64,000 nucleotides of DNA from Veillonella_A intestinalis (GTDB lineage Bacteria; Bacillota; Negativicutes; Veillonellales; Veillonellaceae). The stretch is taken from NCBI RefSeq assembly GCF_943192895.1, contig NZ_CALPCB010000002.1, forward strand, positions 62,001 through 126,000, written 5' to 3'. This document shows, piece after piece, positions 43,425 through 52,378 of the stretch; the stretch's first letter is position 1, and the number at the start of each line of letters is the position of its first letter. Under the pieces are notes generated by a model. It did no database searches. It was not told where the DNA came from and was given only the letters and a program-made list of their open reading frames with translations. Position numbers and translations under genes: made by a program.

Positions 43425-44039
43425 ATGTATAAAATTGGATTAACTGGTGGTATTGCATCTGGTAAGAGTACTGTTTCAGAATGGTTAGCCCAAAAAGGGG
43501 CGCCTATTATTGATGCTGATGTAGTGGCTCGTGAAGTCGTAGAACCTGGTACAGCTGGTTTAGCAGAATTAGTGGCTCATTTTGGCCCCAGCATATTACA
43601 AGGGGATGGCACCTTAGATCGGCCTAAATTAGGGGCTATTATATTTAATAATGAAGAGAAACGGCGTGAGTTAAATCAAATTTTACATCGCTATATTCAT
43701 GAACGAATTGAAGAGTTAGCAAGTGAGTTTGCTAACGCGGGCCATGAAGCGGCTATTTATGATATTCCTTTACTTATTGAAACAAATTGGTATAAGGATA
43801 TGGATGAAGTATGGCTAGTATCATTGGAGCCAGATGTGCAAAAAGATAGATTAATGGCTCGTAATGGATTTACGGAAGCTGAAGCGAAGGCTCGGATTGC
43901 TAGTCAGATGCCATTAGCTGATAAAAAGGCATATAGTCATGTAATAATTGATAATAATGGAACGTTAGAAGATTTAATGACTCAGCTAGCAGATTTATGG
44001 CAAGCGAAAGGTCATTTATTTGCTAAGGAGGATTCATGA
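43425..44039 (+). CDS. coaE: Dephospho-CoA kinase
   Basis: The 204-residue P-loop kinase has GLTGGIASGKSTVSEW at the N-terminus, IDADVVAREV (about 29-38), DIPLLIET and a C-terminal IIDNNGTLEDL. It catalyses the last step of coenzyme A synthesis. GTAGGAG precedes the ATG. Its stop overlaps the lytic transglycosylase start (ATGA). The 135-bp gap before it is AT-rich, with a TATAAT at 43393-43398 but no fitting -35. Confidence 0.94.
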   Translation: MYKIGLTGGIASGKSTVSEWLAQKGAPIIDADVVAREVVEPGTAGLAELVAHFGPSILQGDGTLDRPKLGAIIFNNEEKRRELNQILHRYIHERIEELASEFANAGHEAAIYDIPLLIETNWYKDMDEVWLVSLEPDVQKDRLMARNGFTEAEAKARIASQMPLADKKAYSHVIIDNNGTLEDLMTQLADLWQAKGHLFAKEDS

Positions 44040-44602
44040 GAGGCTCTACATTTTTTGCCTGGTGTATGGTCATTTTAGGAGGATATTACTTTTGGGTAGG
44101 TGAGCCATATTTAGCGCGCACCTATGCATATCCTTTAGAACATAGTGAACTTGTATACGCTGCAGCACAAGAAAATAAGGTGCCTTATTCCTTAGTGGCT
44201 GGTGTTATATTAGCAGAAAGTAAGTTTAATGAACATGCTGAATCAGCACCAGGTGCTTTAGGTTTAATGCAACTTATGCCAGAAACAGCCCATTGGATTG
44301 CTGAACAACGTAATGAAGCTAAATTAACAGATAGTGATATTCGCGAGCCGGCAACTAATATTAAGTTAGGGACATGGTATTTAGCGTATTTATTAGACGA
44401 GTTTAAAGGCAATAAAGTATTAGCGCTGGCTGCTTATAATGCAGGGCGTGGGCATGTGGAAGAGTGGATGACTCAATATGGTTGGAATTCTGATTTTGAT
44501 ACCATTGATGAAATTCCGTTCCCTGAAACGCGTGAATATGTGGCTACTGTGCTTAAGAATCAAGAGCATTATGAATCTCTTTATTCCGTGAAACGAGATT
44601 AG
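44036..44602 (+). CDS. Lytic transglycosylase, SLT domain, membrane-anchored
   Basis: The 188-residue protein has an N-terminal membrane anchor (about 5-22) and an SLT-type transglycosylase domain (about 40-185). Family motifs include the AESKFNEHAES segment with the catalytic Glu (about 61), GALGLMQLMPETA (about 75-87) and AAYNAGRGHV. It cleaves peptidoglycan glycan strands to 1,6-anhydro products on the outer side of the inner membrane. It overlaps coaE by 4 bp, a common arrangement in this bacterial group. Confidence 0.9.
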   Translation: MRGSTFFAWCMVILGGYYFWVGEPYLARTYAYPLEHSELVYAAAQENKVPYSLVAGVILAESKFNEHAESAPGALGLMQLMPETAHWIAEQRNEAKLTDSDIREPATNIKLGTWYLAYLLDEFKGNKVLALAAYNAGRGHVEEWMTQYGWNSDFDTIDEIPFPETREYVATVLKNQEHYESLYSVKRD

Positions 44603-44665
44603 TATGCCATAGACTCTAATAGATATTTTTCATCTATTAAATCGTTAAGAAAGGACGTTCTCTTA

Positions 44666-45328
44666 ATGGCTGATATAATAGCAGAGTGTAAAGATAGAAT
44701 ATATGATTTTTCATGGCTTCCTACTACTATTGGAGATTTCACATTAGTAGTGGATATAGCGGAAGATGAAGTCTTAGGTTTTCGTTTTTTTCACTATGAA
44801 AATCCTTTAGGCTGGCGTTGGGAAGCTGTATATGATAAAGAGGTCAATGATTTTACTGTTCATGTGGTTATGCCTTTATTTTCCTTTGTAGACATTAACT
44901 TTGTTTGCAACACTTGGGGTGAATTTGAGGCCGTATTACGTGAACGTGGGATAGACGGTATTACTAAGCGTTTGGTAGAACCGCAGCAAATGTTCACTTA
45001 TGCGTATAAGCAAAAAGGCTTAGTTGATTGGGTCTATGATTCTGTATTACCTGAATCCATAGGCAGTTTTACTCGAGATATTGCGCCCAGTAATGGAATT
45101 TGTATGATTAATGGTTCTTTTATTATTGCTGAGTATTGTAAGTCTCAGGAGTCGTCGGGACTGCTCCTTTTCTATAATGTACTACGCGATGAATTCTTTG
45201 TAGAGTTGCGTCGTCATAATTATCCAGAAATTAATCACGATTTTGATGCGGTAACAATTCCAGAATTGGAAGAAAAATTGACAACACAATTAGAGCGTGT
45301 TTTAATCGACTTGGAAAATCGTTTGTAG
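44666..45328 (+). CDS. Hypothetical protein of unknown function
   Basis: I do not recognise this 220-residue soluble protein. It is acidic and aromatic-rich, with alternating beta-type segments (RFFHYENPLGWRWEAVYD, FVDINFVCN) and a helical C-terminus. There is no signal peptide or transmembrane helix. It may be a two-domain repeat, since residues about 10-100 and 110-215 both show a beta-rich start, but I cannot support that firmly. AAGGA lies about 10 bp before the ATG. It lies between the transglycosylase and the rimP promoter. Confidence 0.65.
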   Translation: MADIIAECKDRIYDFSWLPTTIGDFTLVVDIAEDEVLGFRFFHYENPLGWRWEAVYDKEVNDFTVHVVMPLFSFVDINFVCNTWGEFEAVLRERGIDGITKRLVEPQQMFTYAYKQKGLVDWVYDSVLPESIGSFTRDIAPSNGICMINGSFIIAEYCKSQESSGLLLFYNVLRDEFFVELRRHNYPEINHDFDAVTIPELEEKLTTQLERVLIDLENRL

Positions 45329-45331
45329 TAT

Positions 45332-45360
45332 TTGTGTTTTTGCAGTGTTCATGATATAAT
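45332..45360 (+). promoter_or_regulatory. Promoter of the rimP-nusA-infB operon
   Basis: TTGTGT (45332-45337) and TATAAT (45355-45360) are 17 bp apart, and the -10 is extended by TGA. Transcription would start near 45367, leaving a leader of about 130 nt before rimP. Confidence 0.65.
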
Positions 45361-45387
45361 ATACGTGATTTGATATAAGCTTTTTTA

Positions 45388-45413
45388 GAAGAGTGGGCCT
45401 TGGCTCACTCTTT
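45388..45413 (+). terminator. Terminator-like hairpin in the rimP-nusA leader, candidate attenuator
   Basis: AAGAGTGGGCC pairs with GGCTCACTCTT around TT and is followed by TTTACTTT. It lies after the promoter at 45332-45360 and before rimP at 45496, so it would stop or modulate operon transcription rather than only end the preceding gene. Confidence 0.65.
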
Positions 45414-45495
45414 ACTTTATAGTAAAAACTCTATGCAAGTGATACGCATAGCCATGGATAACAAGTGTTACATCATATTAAAGGAGGCGATGACC

Positions 45496-45954
45496 ATGAA
45501 AAGAGAAGCCGTCGAAGAGTTTGTGTCCTCTATTGTGGAAGGTATTGTAGAAGGTACTGATATGGAATTAGTAGATGTGGAATACGTTCGTGAACGAGAT
45601 TGGTATTTGCGCGTTTACTTAGATAAGCCAGGCGGAGTTGACCTTGATGACTGTCAGCTAGTTAGTGAAAAGTTGAGCGAAGTACTGGACGCAAAAGATC
45701 CCATTAAAGAGAATTATTTGTTAGAAGTATCTTCTCCAGGACTTGATCGAGTGCTTAAAAAGGACAAAGATTTTGTACGCTATAATGGCGCCGATGTTGA
45801 TGTACAACTATTTAAGCCAGTGGATGGGAAAAAACAATATACTGGTGCATTAGCTGGGTTTACGGATACGACAATTACCATTATGGTAGGTGAAACGTCG
45901 ATTGAATTAGAACGTAGTGCGATTGCTCAGATTCGATTGCATTTTGAATTTTAA
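45496..45954 (+). CDS. rimP: Ribosome maturation factor RimP
   Basis: The 152-residue two-domain protein needed for 30S assembly shows the conserved GMELVDVEYV-like segment, YLRVYLDKPGGVDLDDC (about 38-54) and EVSSPGLDRVL (about 79-89). ATG 45496 is chosen because AAGGAGG (45481-45487) ends 8 bp before it; ATG 45490 is too close. It is the first gene of the conserved nusA-infB operon. Confidence 0.93.
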   Translation: MKREAVEEFVSSIVEGIVEGTDMELVDVEYVRERDWYLRVYLDKPGGVDLDDCQLVSEKLSEVLDAKDPIKENYLLEVSSPGLDRVLKKDKDFVRYNGADVDVQLFKPVDGKKQYTGALAGFTDTTITIMVGETSIELERSAIAQIRLHFEF

Positions 45955-45982
45955 AACTAATAGGATATTGGAGGAATAATCA

Positions 45983-47077
45983 GTGAGTCAAGAATTAGTA
46001 CAGGCAGTTATGGTGTTAACAAAGCAGAAGGGTGTTTCACCAGAAGTGGTGTTTGAGTCCTTAGAGGCATCATTATTGCAGGCTTATCGTAAAGAACCAG
46101 GCTCTAATCAGGAAGCATATGTAGAATTAAATCGTGAAACCGGTGAATATAAAGTATTTGCTAAGAAAACTGTAGTAGCTGAAGTAGCAGATCCTGAAAA
46201 AGAAATTGCTTTAGTTGAGGCACAACAAAAAGATATGCGCTTTGAAGTAGGCGATATTGTTGAAGTAGATGTGACGCCTAAAAACTTTGGTCGTAGCGCG
46301 GCTCATACAGCAAAACAAATGTTAATTCAACGTTTAAAAGAAGCAGAACGCAGCATTGTTTACGAAGAATATTTCAGCCGTGAAGGCGATATTATTACAG
46401 GTCTTGTTCAGCGCGTTGAAGGGCGTAATGTATTTGTCGACTTAGGTAAAACGGAAGCTATTTTACCACCAGCTGAACAAATTCCAACGGAAACATATAA
46501 AGCAGGCGATCGTATCAAATGCTATATTGTGGAAGTTAAGAAAACGACTAAAGGGCCACAGATTATGATTAGCCGTACACATCCTGGATTATTAAAGCGC
46601 TTATTTGAATTGGAAGTGCCTGAAATTTATGAGGGCGTTATTGAACTTAAATCAGTAGCTCGTGAGCCAGGAATGCGTTCTAAGATCGCTGTAGTGTCTC
46701 GTGATGAAACAATTGATGCTGTAGGCGCTTGTGTGGGTCCTAAAGGTCAGCGCGTTCAGAATATTGTGGATGAACTACATGATGAGAAAATTGATATTGT
46801 AAAATGGGATGAAGATCCAGCTATTTATATTGCAAACTCTTTAAGTCCGGCTAAGGTTATTTCTGTAGAGGTGGATGAAGAAGAGAAAACATCTCGCGTT
46901 GTAGTGCCTGATTATCAATTATCATTGGCCATTGGCAAAGCAGGGCAAAATGCTCGATTAGCAGCTAAATTGACTAATTGGAAGATTGATATTAAGAGTG
47001 AAACTCAAGCTGATACAGAAGAACCAAGTACAGCTGACTCCTCCGAATTTATCCTAACAGAGGATGGTGAGGCTTAA
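45983..47077 (+). CDS. nusA: Transcription termination/antitermination factor NusA
   Basis: The 364-residue protein has an N-terminal RNA polymerase-binding domain (about 1-125), an S1 domain (about 130-200) and two KH domains (about 205-345, with GAKIAVVSRD-like and AIGKAGQNARLAAKLT). It lacks the acidic C-terminal repeats of E. coli NusA, as is normal in Firmicutes. It starts with GTG, GGAGG lying 8 bp upstream, which may limit translation. Its TAA shares one base with the ylxR ATG. Confidence 0.95.
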   Translation: MSQELVQAVMVLTKQKGVSPEVVFESLEASLLQAYRKEPGSNQEAYVELNRETGEYKVFAKKTVVAEVADPEKEIALVEAQQKDMRFEVGDIVEVDVTPKNFGRSAAHTAKQMLIQRLKEAERSIVYEEYFSREGDIITGLVQRVEGRNVFVDLGKTEAILPPAEQIPTETYKAGDRIKCYIVEVKKTTKGPQIMISRTHPGLLKRLFELEVPEIYEGVIELKSVAREPGMRSKIAVVSRDETIDAVGACVGPKGQRVQNIVDELHDEKIDIVKWDEDPAIYIANSLSPAKVISVEVDEEEKTSRVVVPDYQLSLAIGKAGQNARLAAKLTNWKIDIKSETQADTEEPSTADSSEFILTEDGEA

Positions 47078-47349
47078 TGAAGAAGAAATCACCACCAATG
47101 CGCATTTGTGTAGGTTGTGGCGAACTTCGAAATAAGAAAGACATGTTGCGCATTGTAGCATCTCCAGAAGGGGTTATCACTATCGACCGGACGGGGAAGG
47201 CCGCAGGTCGTGGCGCTTATATAGAGCCAAAGACAGACTGCTTTGAAACAGCCTATAAGGCTAAGCGCTTAGAGCGTTCTTTGAAACGTGCTGTTTCTGC
47301 AGATATATATGAAAATTTACGAGCTGAATTATTTCCAACTAAGGAATAA
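47077..47349 (+). CDS. ylxR: YlxR/RnpM-family RNA-binding protein
   Basis: The 90-residue basic protein has the family motif RICVGCGELRNKKDMLRIV (about 8-26) and GRGAYIE. The B. subtilis homologue is reported to bind RNase P RNA and modulate its activity. It overlaps nusA by one base (TAATG). Confidence 0.88.
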   Translation: MKKKSPPMRICVGCGELRNKKDMLRIVASPEGVITIDRTGKAAGRGAYIEPKTDCFETAYKAKRLERSLKRAVSADIYENLRAELFPTKE

Positions 47350-47357
47350 ACGGGCTT

Positions 47358-47663
47358 ATGGATAGTATTAAACTTAAAAACTTATTAGGCATGGCACAGA
47401 GGGCCGGTAAATTATTATCAGGCGACTTTGTAGCAGAAAAAGCTATCAAACGAGGGAATATCCCATTGGCTATATTAGCTTTAGATTGTGCAAAAAATAA
47501 TGCTGAAAAATATAATTGGCTAGCTCAACAGCATAAGGTTCCTTTACGTGAGGTATTAACAAAGGCTGAATTAGGGCAAGCTATCGGAAAAGAACAACGA
47601 GCTATTGTTCTCGTTAATGACGCGGGATTTGCCAAAGCAATGCTCAAGGAAATAGATAATTGA
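47358..47663 (+). CDS. ylxQ: L7Ae/YlxQ-family ribosomal protein-like
   Basis: The 101-residue protein of the L7Ae/L30e/Gadd45 fold has LLGMAQRAGKLLSGDF (about 9-24) and the AILALDCAKNNAEKY segment. It probably binds kink-turn RNA. Position between ylxR and infB is conserved in Firmicutes. The ribosome binding site is weak, suggesting translational coupling to ylxR, which ends 8 bp before. Confidence 0.85.
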   Translation: MDSIKLKNLLGMAQRAGKLLSGDFVAEKAIKRGNIPLAILALDCAKNNAEKYNWLAQQHKVPLREVLTKAELGQAIGKEQRAIVLVNDAGFAKAMLKEIDN

Positions 47664-47679
47664 TTAAGGGGGCATGTAG

Positions 47680-50193
47680 ATGTCAAAAAAAAGAATACGT
47701 GATTTAAGTAAAGAACTAAATGTAGAAAATAAACGAATTATAGATTTCTTAAGCCGCAATGGTTATGAATCAAAAACGCCAGCTAGTGGTTTAGATGAAG
47801 CCGGTGTAGCTTTAGTAGAAAAGCATTTTAAGAAAGCAGATACTTCTGTACCTAAAAAAGTAGAAGCTGCTACGAAAGTTGAAGCCCCTAAAGCTGAAGC
47901 ACCTAAAACTAATTCAAAACCAGCTCATAAAACAGCAGAGCAGCCTAAGAAGCAGGATACTCATAAAGCTGCAGGTCATAAAACAGATGGTCAGAAACCA
48001 GAGAACCGTAAAGTAGCTGGTCAAACTCACAAAGGGTCTGAGCATAAGCAAGAGTCTCGCAATCAGAAACCAGCTAATAAAACTAATCAAGCTGGCCAAC
48101 GTCAAGATAATCGCAATGACAATAAAGGGCAAGATCGCAATAATACTCGTCATGCGGATAAGAAGAACGAAACAAATAATCGCAATGACCGTAACGAACG
48201 TCCTAATGATCGGAAAAATAATCGTGATACCCGTGATAATCGCAATAATAAAGATGCTCGTAGCAATCGTGATGGCAATAATAACAATGATCGTCGCAAT
48301 AAAAAAGATAAAAAGAATCGCAATGGTAACCGCCCGCAGTCTTTATTATCTACCTCTTTGGCAAAAAGCAAGAATCGCGTAAAACAGCGTAATGAACAAA
48401 ATCGCCAACATAAAGAAGAAGAAAAACGTAAAGCAGAAGCAATGATTGCTACTCACATTGAAATTGGCCAAACATTAACAGTTAAAGAATTGGCTGAAAC
48501 TATGGGCCGCGAAGTGAGTGAAATCATTAAAAAACTTATGCTTTTAGGTGTAATGGCGACAATCAATCAAGAAATTGATTTCGAAACGGCTGCTATTGTA
48601 GCAGAAGAGTTTGGTGTTAATGTTTCTGAAGCTGCACCAGAAGAAGATCCTACTGAAATTCGTGAAATTGAAGATTCTCCAGAAAGCTTACAACCTCGTC
48701 CAGCCGTTGTTACTATTATGGGTCATGTTGACCATGGTAAAACCTCCTTATTGGATGTAATCCGTCAGACTAATGTAACGGCTTCGGAAGCTGGTGGTAT
48801 TACGCAGCATATCGGTGCGTATATGGTTCGCTATAAAGGGAATAAGATTACCTTCTTAGATACACCTGGCCATGAAGCATTTACAGCTATGCGTTTGCGT
48901 GGTGCTCAGTCAACAGATATTGCTGTATTAGTAGTAGCTGCCGATGATGGTGTTATGCCACAAACTATTGAAGCGATTAACCATGCTAAATCCGCTAATG
49001 TGCCTATTATTGTAGCGATTAATAAAATGGATAAACCAGGTGCTAACCCTGACCATGTAAAACAGCAATTAGCTGAACATGGTTTAATCCCAGAAGAATG
49101 GGGTGGCGATATCATAATGGTGCCTGTATCGGCTAAACAACGTCAAGGTATTGATGATTTATTAGAAAATATCTTGCTTGTTGCAGAAGTGATGGAATTA
49201 AAAGCTAATCCAAATCGTAATGCTCAAGGCGTGGTTATTGAAGCCAAGTTAGATAAAGGCCGTGGTCCTGTATGTACAGTATTAGTACAAAAAGGTAGCT
49301 TGCGTGTAGGTGACAATATCATTGCTGGCGTTGCTTATGGTAAAGTCCGTGCTATGACCAATGAACGAGGCGAAAAAGTTAAAGTAGCCCGCCCATCTAT
49401 GCCAGTAGAAGTACTAGGTCTTTCTGATGTGCCACAAGCTGGTGAAATCATGGATGCCGTTGATGATAACGAAGCACGTACTATTGCAGAAAAACGTGTG
49501 GAAAAACAACGTATTGCTGAATTAGGGGCTACGCATAAAGTAACCTTAGATGATATTTTCAACCAAATTCAACAAGGTGAATTAAAAGATTTAAATATTA
49601 TTATTAAAGCTGACGTACAAGGTTCTGTAGAAGCATTACGCCAGTCCTTAGAAGCTATTAAAAACCCAGAAGTGCGCATTGTTATTGTTCATGCGGCTGT
49701 AGGTGCTATTAATGAATCTGACGTAATGTTAGCTTCTGCTTCTAATGCAATTATTATTGGCTTTAATGTACGTCCAGATGCTGTGGTTCGTAAAGCCGCT
49801 GAGAAAGAAAGCGTAGATCTTCGTACATATCGCGTTATTTATGATGCTATTAATGACGTAGAAAGCGCTATGCGTGGTATGTTAACACCAGAATTTAAAG
49901 AAGTAATTCTTGGTCGTGCTGAAGTACGACAAGTAATTTCTACACCAAAAGCAATTGTTGCTGGTTCTTATATTACAGAAGGTAAGATTACGAATAAATC
50001 TGAAATTCGTTTAATTCGTGATGGTGTAGTTGTTCATGAAGGGGAAGTTGATTCCTTACGTCGCTTTAAAGATGAAGTAAAAGAAGTGAAGAGTGGTTTT
50101 GAATGTGGTATTTCCATTGAGCGTTACCGTGATATTAAAGAAGGCGACGTAATTGAAGCCTTCACAATGGAAGAAATTGCGCCACAGATTTAG
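47680..50193 (+). CDS. infB: Translation initiation factor IF-2
   Basis: The 837-residue GTPase has an N-terminal IF2_N helix region, then a long low-complexity stretch (about 60-235) dominated by Lys, Asn, Asp, Arg and Gln. A second IF2_N domain (about 265-315), the G domain (about 340-510, with GHVDHGKTS, DTPGHE and NKMDKPG) and domains II-IV follow. It recruits initiator tRNA to the 30S subunit. AAGGGGG precedes the ATG. rbfA follows after 9 bp. Confidence 0.97.
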   Translation: MSKKRIRDLSKELNVENKRIIDFLSRNGYESKTPASGLDEAGVALVEKHFKKADTSVPKKVEAATKVEAPKAEAPKTNSKPAHKTAEQPKKQDTHKAAGHKTDGQKPENRKVAGQTHKGSEHKQESRNQKPANKTNQAGQRQDNRNDNKGQDRNNTRHADKKNETNNRNDRNERPNDRKNNRDTRDNRNNKDARSNRDGNNNNDRRNKKDKKNRNGNRPQSLLSTSLAKSKNRVKQRNEQNRQHKEEEKRKAEAMIATHIEIGQTLTVKELAETMGREVSEIIKKLMLLGVMATINQEIDFETAAIVAEEFGVNVSEAAPEEDPTEIREIEDSPESLQPRPAVVTIMGHVDHGKTSLLDVIRQTNVTASEAGGITQHIGAYMVRYKGNKITFLDTPGHEAFTAMRLRGAQSTDIAVLVVAADDGVMPQTIEAINHAKSANVPIIVAINKMDKPGANPDHVKQQLAEHGLIPEEWGGDIIMVPVSAKQRQGIDDLLENILLVAEVMELKANPNRNAQGVVIEAKLDKGRGPVCTVLVQKGSLRVGDNIIAGVAYGKVRAMTNERGEKVKVARPSMPVEVLGLSDVPQAGEIMDAVDDNEARTIAEKRVEKQRIAELGATHKVTLDDIFNQIQQGELKDLNIIIKADVQGSVEALRQSLEAIKNPEVRIVIVHAAVGAINESDVMLASASNAIIIGFNVRPDAVVRKAAEKESVDLRTYRVIYDAINDVESAMRGMLTPEFKEVILGRAEVRQVISTPKAIVAGSYITEGKITNKSEIRLIRDGVVVHEGEVDSLRRFKDEVKEVKSGFECGISIERYRDIKEGDVIEAFTMEEIAPQI

Positions 50194-50202
50194 GAGGCCT
50201 CA

Positions 50203-50568
50203 ATGAGCGACGTACGTGTACGTAAATTACAAGAATTTATAAAACAAGAAGTGAGTAGCATGTTGATGCGTGGTCTTAAAGACCCACGCATCGGCTTTGT
50301 CACTGTTACTGATGTAGAAGTGACGGGGGACTTACGACAAGCAACTATTTATGTAAGTTTATTTGGTAAAGATGAAGAAAAAAAGGCTTCTTTGCAGGCT
50401 TTACGGCATGCAGCTGGTCATGTACGTAGCGAATTAGGTAAAGTATTACGTCTCCGCTATGTACCTGAAATTTCTTTTGATGCCGATACATCTTTAGATT
50501 ATAGTATGCATATTGAGTCCTTGTTACAAGATATAAAAAAGGATGAAGACAATGGCAGCCATAACTAA
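50203..50568 (+). CDS. rbfA: Ribosome-binding factor A
   Basis: The 121-residue KH-fold protein needed for 30S maturation has MRGLKDPRIGFVTVTDVEVTGDL (about 22-44) and YVPEISFDADTSLDYSMHIE. The 3' end overlaps the nrnA start region by 17 bp in another frame, a sign of coupled translation. Confidence 0.94.
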   Translation: MSDVRVRKLQEFIKQEVSSMLMRGLKDPRIGFVTVTDVEVTGDLRQATIYVSLFGKDEEKKASLQALRHAAGHVRSELGKVLRLRYVPEISFDADTSLDYSMHIESLLQDIKKDEDNGSHN

Positions 50569-51490
50569 AGAACAGTTAAAAGTTGCATTAGATGATGCAC
50601 AGCATATTATTTTAACCGTTCATGTTCATCCAGATGGAGATGCTATTGGCTCCATGGTAGCCTTTTATGAAGCACTCACTAATGAAGGCAAAAACGTTAC
50701 TATGGTAGTCGATGATATAGTGCCTGCTAAATACAGCTTTTTAGCACATAGCGATAAAATTAAGCAGCCTAAGGAAATGACTACTTGGGATGCAGATATG
50801 TTATTAGTGCTCGATGCCAGTACGTTTGAGCGTATTGGTGAAGTTGGTACTTATTGTAAAGCACCTATTTATAATATTGATCATCACATTTCTAATAGCC
50901 AATTTGCTGAGGCTTTATTCCTCTGTCCTGACTTTGCTGCTACTGGTGAAATTTTAGCTTATCTGTGTGATAGCTGGGGCTGGAAGATTACTGCGTCTAT
51001 GGCCAATGCTTTATATATGGCGATTGCCACAGATTGTGGGTTCTTCCGCTTTAGTAACACTACGGAGCAAACCTTAAAAATGGGGGCTCTTTGCGTAGCT
51101 TGTGGGGCACAGCCTAATATTGTTTCAGAACATGTAGAAGTGACTACCATAGCGCGCATTGAAGTTATGAAAGAAGCCTTACAGACTATTCAGTTTTTTA
51201 AGGATGGAAAAGTCGCAGTTATTGCCCTTGATGAAGCATTAATGGCTAAAGTAGGGGATGATACAGATGGTTATGTTGATTTGATTCGTAATGTTGATAC
51301 AGTTGATGTAGCTATTTTATTAAAAGCTGTAAATAAAAAAACGACACGGGTAAGTTTACGTGCCAAAGAAACTGATGTAAATGCTATTGCTAGCCAATTT
51401 GGTGGTGGTGGCCATGTAAAAGCTGCTGGCTGTACGATTCAGGCAGATATAGCTGGTGCGATAGCACAACTAATAGCGGTGATTCATTAA
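50552..51490 (+). CDS. nrnA: DHH-family phosphoesterase, NrnA-like nanoRNase/pAp phosphatase
   Basis: The 312-residue protein has HVHPDGDAIGS (about 21-31), the DIVPAKY segment, VLDAS, the NIDHHISN signature (about 107-114) and the DHHA1 motif QFGGGGHVKAAGC near the C-terminus. It degrades short oligoribonucleotides and pAp with manganese. ATG 50552 is preferred to ATG 50543, which sits directly on the AAGG. Confidence 0.92.
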   Translation: MAAITKEQLKVALDDAQHIILTVHVHPDGDAIGSMVAFYEALTNEGKNVTMVVDDIVPAKYSFLAHSDKIKQPKEMTTWDADMLLVLDASTFERIGEVGTYCKAPIYNIDHHISNSQFAEALFLCPDFAATGEILAYLCDSWGWKITASMANALYMAIATDCGFFRFSNTTEQTLKMGALCVACGAQPNIVSEHVEVTTIARIEVMKEALQTIQFFKDGKVAVIALDEALMAKVGDDTDGYVDLIRNVDTVDVAILLKAVNKKTTRVSLRAKETDVNAIASQFGGGGHVKAAGCTIQADIAGAIAQLIAVIH

Positions 51491-52368
51491 TGGATGGCGT
51501 ATTTCCGTTTTTGAAACCACCAGGGATCACGAGTCATGATGCTGTAGGCATTTGTCGACGTATTCTAAAAGAGCGTCGTATTGGTCATAGTGGGACATTA
51601 GATCCATTGGCCTATGGTGTATTACCTATTTTCGTAGGTAAAGCTACGCGTATTATAGAATATACTGAAAATGTAGCTAAAACCTATGTAGCAGAATGTC
51701 GCTTTGGTTATGGTACTGATACTGAAGATAGTACAGGCATACCTTTGCAGGAGGAAGTCGTGCCCAACGATGTGCCGTCTTGGCAAAGATTGGAAGATGT
51801 GATTCATTCTTTTATTGGTGAGAAAAGTCAGCAACCTTCAATATATTCGGCAATAAAAGTCAATGGTCGTCGTGCCTATGAATTGGCTCGTGAAGGGGTT
51901 GCGTTTACGCTGCCCAGTCGCACTATTACTATTTATGAATGCCAATTATTAGCCTATGCGTATCCTTATTTTACAATACGAGTAACTTGTTCGGCAGGTA
52001 CTTATATTAGAGCTTTATTACGTGATATTACAACAGCCATAGGTATTCCAGGAACTATGACACAACTAGCTCGTACTGCTGTTGGTGCTTATACAATAGA
52101 GCAAGCTATTACAGCGGAGGAATTGCTAGAGCGTGGGGAGACCTGTGTTTTGCCTACAGAGTCGGCATTAAGTCATATGCCTATAGTTCAGGTATCTGAA
52201 GCTGGTTTATTAGCGTTAAAACAAGGCAAGCAATGGCCTTATGAAGCTATTGCCAATTTTGAAGGGGTAGCACAACAATTATATTGTGCCTATAGCTCAA
52301 ATGGTTTCTTTGGTATAGTAGAGGGTACGGAAAGTACCTTAAAAGTAGTAAAAAATATTTTTTTATAG
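51490..52368 (+). CDS. truB: tRNA pseudouridine(55) synthase
   Basis: The 292-residue enzyme has GVFPFLKPPGITSHDAV, the catalytic Asp within GHSGTLDPLAYGVLPI (about 35-50), SIYSAIKVNGRRAYELARE and TCSAGTYIRALLRDI. It makes pseudouridine 55 in the T-arm of tRNAs. It starts on the nrnA stop (TAATG). Confidence 0.95.
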   Translation: MDGVFPFLKPPGITSHDAVGICRRILKERRIGHSGTLDPLAYGVLPIFVGKATRIIEYTENVAKTYVAECRFGYGTDTEDSTGIPLQEEVVPNDVPSWQRLEDVIHSFIGEKSQQPSIYSAIKVNGRRAYELAREGVAFTLPSRTITIYECQLLAYAYPYFTIRVTCSAGTYIRALLRDITTAIGIPGTMTQLARTAVGAYTIEQAITAEELLERGETCVLPTESALSHMPIVQVSEAGLLALKQGKQWPYEAIANFEGVAQQLYCAYSSNGFFGIVEGTESTLKVVKNIFL

Positions 52369-52378
52369 GAATTGATGT

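Noticed and set aside
45400..45495. Extended N-terminus for RimP from an ATG at 45400
   Set aside because: The extra residues would be encoded by the terminator-like hairpin and do not resemble RimP; a strong AAGGAGG precedes ATG 45496.
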